Shown piece after piece: positions 6,852 to 9,879 of a stretch of DNA of 9,879 bases. The translations under genes and the position numbers were made by a program. The stretch comes from an uncultured Clostridia bacterium. GTDB taxonomy: Bacteria > Bacillota > Clostridia > Christensenellales > Aristaeellaceae. The stretch is taken from the NCBI GenBank assembly GCA_904420265.1, contig CAJFUU010000131.1, positions 1 through 9,879 of the forward strand, read 5' to 3'. The notes under the pieces are model-generated. The model did not search any database. It saw nothing but the letters and a program-made list of their open reading frames with translations, and was not told the DNA's origin. Each line of letters starts with the position of its first letter. Position 1 is the stretch's first letter.

Positions 6852-7427
6852 ATGAAGGTATTGCTCGTCAACGGCAGTCCCCGCAGGCAGGGAAACACCC
6901 ATCAGGCGCTGGAAATCGTGGCCGGAGCGCTGGAAAACGGCGGCGTAGAGGCGGAAATTTGCCAACTCGGCGGCAGGGACGTGCGCGGCTGTCAAAGCTG
7001 CGGCGGCTGCGCGCGGCTTCAAAACCGCCGCTGCGTCCTGCAGGACGAGATGAACGGATTTCTCGAGAAAATCTGGGCGGCAGACGGGCTGGTGATCGGC
7101 ACGCCGACGTATTTCAGCAATGTCTCCAGCGAAGTCAAGGCTCTGATCGACCGCGCGGGCGTCGTGTCCGGGGCCAACGGCGGCCTGTTGCGCGGTAAAG
7201 TGGGCGCGGCGGTCGTGGCGGCGCGGCGCTCAGGGGCAAACTTTGCCTTCGCCGCCGTCAATTTCCTGTTTACCAAATGCGAAATGCCCGTGGCCTCGGC
7301 CGGGTATTGGAACATGACCCTCTCCGGCGCTCCCGGCGACGTGCAGAAGGACGCCGAGGGCCGGCAAACCTTTGAAACCCTGGGCAGGAACATGGCCCGC
7401 ATGGTTCTGCGCCTGGGCGCTCAGTAG
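6852..7427 (+). CDS. NAD(P)H-dependent FMN oxidoreductase with iron-sulfur-flavoprotein cysteine motif
   Basis: The 191-residue flavodoxin-fold protein begins MKVLLVNGSPRRQGNT, whose GSPRRQGNT loop (8-16) binds the FMN phosphate, and continues with GTPTYFSNVSSEVK (83-96), the second FMN-binding loop. Cys47, Cys50, Cys53 and Cys61 form CX2CX2CX7C, within the compact pattern of iron-sulfur flavoproteins (Isf), so a [4Fe-4S] cluster near the flavin is possible. Such enzymes pass electrons from NAD(P)H or ferredoxin to quinones, oxygen or unknown acceptors in anaerobes. A GGAGGAG site precedes ATG 6852. The gene's last 7 bases overlap the last 7 bases of the convergent DUF4363 gene. No good promoter was found in the 89 bases before it. 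Confidence 0.93.
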   Translation: MKVLLVNGSPRRQGNTHQALEIVAGALENGGVEAEICQLGGRDVRGCQSCGGCARLQNRRCVLQDEMNGFLEKIWAADGLVIGTPTYFSNVSSEVKALIDRAGVVSGANGGLLRGKVGAAVVAARRSGANFAFAAVNFLFTKCEMPVASAGYWNMTLSGAPGDVQKDAEGRQTFETLGRNMARMVLRLGAQ

Positions 7428-7804
7428 AGATTGGAAAGCGTCAAGGCCTCCATGTCCTGTATGTGACGCAGCGCCTCGCCCAACTGCGCCAGGGCGCGGA
7501 AGCAGTCATCCAAATCGCCGTTTTCCAGGCAGACCTGCGCATCGACGAGTTGGGCGGCCACCTCGTGCAGATCGTCGTGCGAAGTAAGCATCTCCAGCAG
7601 GGGCGTGGCGCTCTGCCAGCGGCTTGCGAAGCTTGTCAGGCACTCCATTGCGCCCATGTTGTCGCCCGTGCGGGCCAACTCTGCGGCCTGTACGCGCAAA
7701 ATATCCATTTCTTCGGTCACATTGCGCACCTGCGCCTGCGAAAGGGCGCACAGCGCGACGGCCAAAGCGACCACTACGATGAGCGCAATCAGCGTCGAAC
7801 GCAT
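7421..7804 (-). CDS. DUF4363 family membrane-anchored protein
   Basis: The 127-residue protein starts with one hydrophobic segment (TLIALIVVVALAVALCAL, residues 4-21), a signal anchor, and continues as an all-helical outer domain with regular heptad-like leucines and acidic residues. Length, topology and position directly after a DUF421 gene match DUF4363, a family of unknown function that accompanies DUF421 proteins in spore-forming Firmicutes. Its ATG shares one base with the stop of the DUF421 gene (TAATG), so translation is coupled and the two proteins are probably made in fixed ratio. The likely role, by association, is in the cell envelope or spore membrane. It ends in a 7-base overlap with the convergent oxidoreductase, so there is no room for a terminator between them. 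Confidence 0.85.
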   Translation of the reverse strand: MRSTLIALIVVVALAVALCALSQAQVRNVTEEMDILRVQAAELARTGDNMGAMECLTSFASRWQSATPLLEMLTSHDDLHEVAAQLVDAQVCLENGDLDDCFRALAQLGEALRHIQDMEALTLSNLY

Positions 7805-8520
7805 TACCAGCCCACCTTTCCCGGGTCGATGGCGTTGAGGCGCATGCGTTCCCCGGCGCGGGTTTGCAGGGCAAGGCTGCCGTGCGTGTCCAGGCAGGCG
7901 AGATATATTTCCCCCACCTGCAGGCCGCGCCGGGCGAGCAACGCCGTAAGCCATGCCTCGTCCTCGCCGACCTGCTTTAAGTTGTTCATCTGCACGCGCC
8001 CATCCATCACCAGCGGCAGGGGCAGGCCCTCGTAGCCGGGGTCAACGCCCATCTCCGCAGTGGTGGGCGCGCGCTTGGCCGCGTCGGGAAAGGCGCTGAG
8101 TTTGCCGTTGGCTTCCACCACGGCCGTGCCAACCTCGGAGGGATCCAAAATGCCCACGTTGCGCAAACCTTCAAGCAGGTCGGAAAGGCTCAGGCACAGG
8201 CGCTTTAATTCGCGCTCGTTGATGACGCCCCGGGAAATGATTACCGAGGGCTTGCCGGAGACGAAGGCCCGCACCTTGTCGGACTTGAGCGAAATCAGCG
8301 TAATCAGGCTGTGCACGGCAAAGAGCGCCATCACCGGCAAAATGCCGTACAGAAGCGGCGTGGAAACCGATTCCATGGGCGTGGAAATCAAATCGGCCAG
8401 CAAAATGGCCATGGCGAATTCGTAGGGCTGAAACTGGCCAAGCTGACGCTTGCCCAGGCCGCGCATGGTGACGATCATCACCACGTAAAGAATCAACGCG
8501 CGCAAAAAGAGCGTAAACAT
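7804..8520 (-). CDS. DUF421 (YetF-like) membrane protein
   Basis: The 238-residue protein has three membrane segments near the N-terminus (about 4-20, 34-50 and 58-78) with the family-typical R-GLGKRQLGQ between the first two and PYEFAMAILLADLIS in the second. Next comes the conserved cytoplasmic or outer domain with GKPSVIISRGVINERELKRL (89-108), and then LRNVGILDPSEVGTAVVEANGKLS. This is the standard DUF421 layout (Bacillus YetF, YrbG and related spore-membrane proteins); the biochemical role is not established. Start ATG 8520 follows AAGGGTGA; the frame continues 14 codons upstream, but those codons are not hydrophobic and lack a site. It is first of a two-gene unit with the DUF4363 gene. 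No clear minus-strand sigma-A promoter was found, which would be expected if a sporulation sigma factor drives it. Confidence 0.93.
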   Translation of the reverse strand: MFTLFLRALILYVVMIVTMRGLGKRQLGQFQPYEFAMAILLADLISTPMESVSTPLLYGILPVMALFAVHSLITLISLKSDKVRAFVSGKPSVIISRGVINERELKRLCLSLSDLLEGLRNVGILDPSEVGTAVVEANGKLSAFPDAAKRAPTTAEMGVDPGYEGLPLPLVMDGRVQMNNLKQVGEDEAWLTALLARRGLQVGEIYLACLDTHGSLALQTRAGERMRLNAIDPGKVGW

Positions 8521-8581
8521 GCAATCACCCTTCTTACCTTCCCCGCGCGCGGCAAATCCCATGCATCTTTGCAGAATTTAC

Positions 8582-8610
8582 TTGCATTTCACGGGAAAAG
8601 GTATTATGAT
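8582..8610 (+). promoter_or_regulatory. Sigma-A-type promoter of the zinc-ribbon gene
   Basis: TTGCAT (8582-8587), 17-base spacer, TATGAT (8605-8610) on the plus strand. Transcription would start near 8617, about 50 bases before the ATG, with an AGGGGAG ribosome site in the leader. It sits in the divergent gap with the DUF421 gene. Confidence 0.65.
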
Positions 8611-8665
8611 AGAGAGGGATTTGTTCCCATTTCGATATTCTCGGACAGAAAGGGGAGTTTTTGGA

Positions 8666-9244
8666 ATGGCTTCTTTTTTCAGCGACCTCGGCAAGACTTT
8701 TCAGAGCGCCGCGAAGACAATACAGAAGAAAACCGTAGAAGGCGTGGAGGCAACCCGGCGCAACAGCGAACTGCGCGCCCTGCGTGAAGAACAGAAAAAG
8801 CTGTTTGCCACCCTGGGCGAGGCCTATTACGCCGCGCAGGGCGACGACGACGCCCGCGAGCATCTGGCGCTGCTGGTGCGGCGCATCGACGAATTGCAGG
8901 AGCGCATCAAGACTGTAACCGCCGAACTGGATGCCCTCAACGACAAGCAGCGCTGCCCTTCCTGCGACGCGCTGGTGGACAAGGAGGCCAAGTTCTGCCC
9001 TTCCTGCGGCACGAAAATGCCCGAACCGCCGGCGCAGGCCGCCCCGGAACCGGAGGCGGAAGCGCCCGCAGCGGAGCATTGCCAGAAATGCGGCGCGCTT
9101 CGCCAGGATAACGCCCGCTTCTGCGCCGTTTGCGGCCAGTCCTTTGAGGCGGAAAGCCCCAAACCGGAAGTGGAAATCACCTGGCCGGAAGCCGGCACAG
9201 AGGAGCCGCCCGCCGAGGCGACGCAGGAGGGCGACGAGCCGTAA
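8666..9244 (+). CDS. Coiled-coil protein with two zinc ribbons
   Basis: The 192-residue protein has three parts. Residues about 1-30 are an amphipathic helix (MASFFSDLGKTFQSAAKTIQ), and 30-95 form a long charged coiled coil. Then come two four-cysteine zinc ribbons: Cys97, Cys100, Cys111, Cys114 (CPSC...CPSCGTK) and Cys139, Cys142, Cys153, Cys156 (CQKCG...CAVCGQ). They are separated by a Pro/Glu/Ala-rich linker (118-136), and a similar acidic tail (161-192) follows. There is no signal peptide or membrane segment. Proteins of this shape are common in Firmicutes and have no assigned function; the ribbons probably mediate protein or nucleic-acid contact, and the coiled coil oligomerisation. ATG 8666 has a good AGGGGAG site. 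The tight hairpin 22 bases after the stop probably ends its message. Confidence 0.9.
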   Translation: MASFFSDLGKTFQSAAKTIQKKTVEGVEATRRNSELRALREEQKKLFATLGEAYYAAQGDDDAREHLALLVRRIDELQERIKTVTAELDALNDKQRCPSCDALVDKEAKFCPSCGTKMPEPPAQAAPEPEAEAPAAEHCQKCGALRQDNARFCAVCGQSFEAESPKPEVEITWPEAGTEEPPAEATQEGDEP

Positions 9245-9266
9245 ACCGCCGGCATATCAAAACTGC

Positions 9267-9295
9267 GCGGCCCTGGGTATACAACCCAGGGCCGC
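9267..9295. terminator. Perfect 12-bp hairpin after the zinc-ribbon gene
   Basis: GCGGCCCTGGGT (9267-9278) pairs fully with ACCCAGGGCCGC (9284-9295) around the loop ATACA. On the plus strand it is followed only by TTGCTGTC, a poor U-tract. On the minus strand it is followed by GCAGTTTTGATATG. It may end the zinc-ribbon transcript by stem strength, but its tail is better for transcripts coming from the right. It is also one end of the inverted pair described at 9254-9699. Confidence 0.6.
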
Positions 9296-9368
9296 TTGCT
9301 GTCAAAACCCCTCAGGAGCGTGCGAGAGGAGGAAGTTCTTTCGCATTTTCATCGTCCCCGGCGGCAGG

Positions 9369-9469
9369 TTGAAAACCCTTCAGGTTTTCAAGCCGGCGAA
9401 AGCCGACTGATTTTGACGATTTGGAATCGGCAAAATCGCCTCGTGTACAGCAGGGACGGGGCGATTTTT
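9369..9469 (+). promoter_or_regulatory. Chain of four stem-loops including a mutually exclusive terminator pair
   Basis: In order: TTGAAAACC/GGTTTTCAA (9369-9391, 9 perfect pairs); CGGC-GAAA-GCCG (9394-9405, a GNRA tetraloop); GATTTTG-A-CGATT-TGG-AATCG-G-CAAAATC (9409-9437, 12 pairs with one A-G mismatch); and AAAATCGCCTCGT/ACGGGGCGATTTT (9432-9468, 13 pairs with one G-T, loop of 11, then T). The last two share bases 9432-9437 and cannot form together, as in an attenuator. The final hairpin is A-rich on its left and T-rich on its right, so it could terminate on either strand. No gene starts just downstream, which argues against simple riboswitch control. Strand is uncertain. Confidence 0.4.
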
Positions 9470-9665
9470 GCGTCGGGAAATCCCGTTTTCCAGAGCAAAA
9501 CTGTTTTCTTGCAGTTTTTTGTGTCGCGTAGAGGCGCGAGCAAAAATTGGAGAAGGCATCCGAAAGCGAAATTTCCACGTCTCAAATTGAAAATTTGGGC
9601 GCGGCACCCGGCGGGAGAGATACCTCCGTCCACCAGCTTGTCAAAAATACTTTTTTAACAAGATG

Positions 9666-9697
9666 CAGCCCTGGGTTGTATCCGGGGCCGTTTTAAT
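9666..9697 (+). terminator. Intrinsic terminator at the right end of the element
   Basis: GCCCTGG (9668-9674) pairs with CCGGGGC (9682-9688, one G-T) around GTTGTAT, followed by CGTTTTAATATT. It would stop plus-strand transcripts leaving the element. Its sequence is an inverted, diverged copy of the hairpin at 9267-9295. Confidence 0.6.
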
Positions 9698-9698
9698 A

Positions 9699-9879
9699 TT
9701 GGCAAACTCAGCAGACTGCCAGCGTGGAGAGAAAATCAGCAAAGGAAAGTAAGCTTGCAGACAGGAGAAAGCACATGGATGTAAGCAGCCGCAGGCCGCA
9801 AGCGCAGTTGGCAAGGAAACTTCGCCGCTTGGCGAAGTTTCAAGATGTTGACAAAGTCAACAGACTGCCAGAGTGATGA
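9699..9879. repeat. Direct repeats 149 bp apart with a perfect hairpin between them
   Basis: The segments 9699-9726 and 9848-9875 match at 24 of 28 bases (TTG-CAAA-TCA-CAGACTGCCAG-GTG core). The second copy contains the perfect hairpin GTTGAC-AAA-GTCAAC (9847-9861), which the first copy has partly lost. Between them lies GAAACTTCGCC-GCTT-GGCGAAGTTTC (9816-9841, 11 perfect pairs). A short frame of 33 codons with an AGGAG site (9775-9876) runs across the second copy but has no recognisable product. The window ends 4 bases after copy two, so a longer tandem array to the right is possible. No other gene is seen here. Confidence 0.5.

Larger units (their letters stand above)
9254..9699. mobile_element. 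Hairpin-bounded non-coding element with long inverted ends (MITE-like candidate)
   Basis: The left end (9254 to about 9307) and the reverse complement of the right end (9699 back to about 9650) align over some 45 bases. Both read ATAT(C/T)AAAAC, then CGGCCC or CGGCCCC, ATACAACCCAGGGC(C/T)GC and (G/T)T(C/T)AAAA, with a 4-base and a 2-base gap. Each end is itself a hairpin, and each has its T-rich tail pointing out of the element. The 340 bases between have no convincing gene; instead they hold a near-continuous row of stem-loops. Besides those at 9369-9469 these are AAAACTG/CAGTTTT (9497-9518, then TT), TCGCG/CGCGA (9524-9539), CAAATT/AATTTG (9583-9597) and CTTGT/ACAAG with an inner A5/T5 stem (9637-9662). 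Target-site duplication was not identified. A pair of duplicated terminators is the alternative. Confidence 0.45.

Noticed and set aside
9296..9658. Open frames of 75-120 codons on both strands inside the hairpin-rich element
   Set aside because: Overlapping open frames occur in several frames on both strands, without ribosome sites, across dense perfect inverted repeats; the structure explains the sequence better than a protein does. Some such frames may be annotated in databases as hypothetical proteins.
9775..9876. 33-codon frame MDVSSRRPQ... with an AGGAG site
   Set aside because: It spans the 11-pair hairpin and the second direct repeat, so the sequence is constrained by repeats; the aligned frame of the first repeat copy does not give a similar small protein with a start and stop. 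Not called as a gene, but noted.

Overview
The window looks like a piece of a chromosome from a moderately high-GC Clostridia-type Firmicute. Supporting signs are strong AGGAGG-type ribosome sites, near-consensus sigma-A promoters with 17-bp spacers, a DUF421/DUF4363 gene pair typical of spore-forming Firmicutes, and an ssrA gene directly after smpB. The species cannot be told from the sequence.

Positions 1-3236 are visibly richer in A+T than the rest and look like accessory DNA. This part holds a ROK-family repressor running off the left edge (minus strand, with its own promoter), a heavily decayed full-length DDE insertion-sequence transposase (minus, about 1160-2029), a gene-poor stretch with one possible gene remnant, and a 122-residue orphan protein (2742-3110). 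It ends exactly at the 3' end of the tmRNA gene, a well-known integration hotspot, so an old island at ssrA is a reasonable inference. No second attachment site is visible.

Positions 3237-9244 are the GC-rich housekeeping-like part: ssrA (tmRNA) and smpB, which together rescue stalled ribosomes; a GNAT acetyltransferase; a TIM-barrel amidohydrolase with a clear promoter; and a DUF2974/Mbeg1-like serine hydrolase, all on the minus strand. A divergent Cys-motif NAD(P)H/FMN oxidoreductase follows on the plus strand. Its end overlaps by 7 bases the end of a convergent, translationally coupled DUF421-DUF4363 pair. Then comes a plus-strand coiled-coil protein with two zinc ribbons and its own promoter.

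Positions 9245-9879 contain no convincing gene. They hold two related hairpins in inverted orientation that bound about 445 bp packed with consecutive stem-loops, including a mutually exclusive pair that resembles an attenuator. After that come two copies of a 28-bp direct repeat 149 bp apart, with an 11-bp perfect hairpin between them. This hairpin-rich repeat region is the least explained part of the window. No new defence or biosynthetic system is evident.
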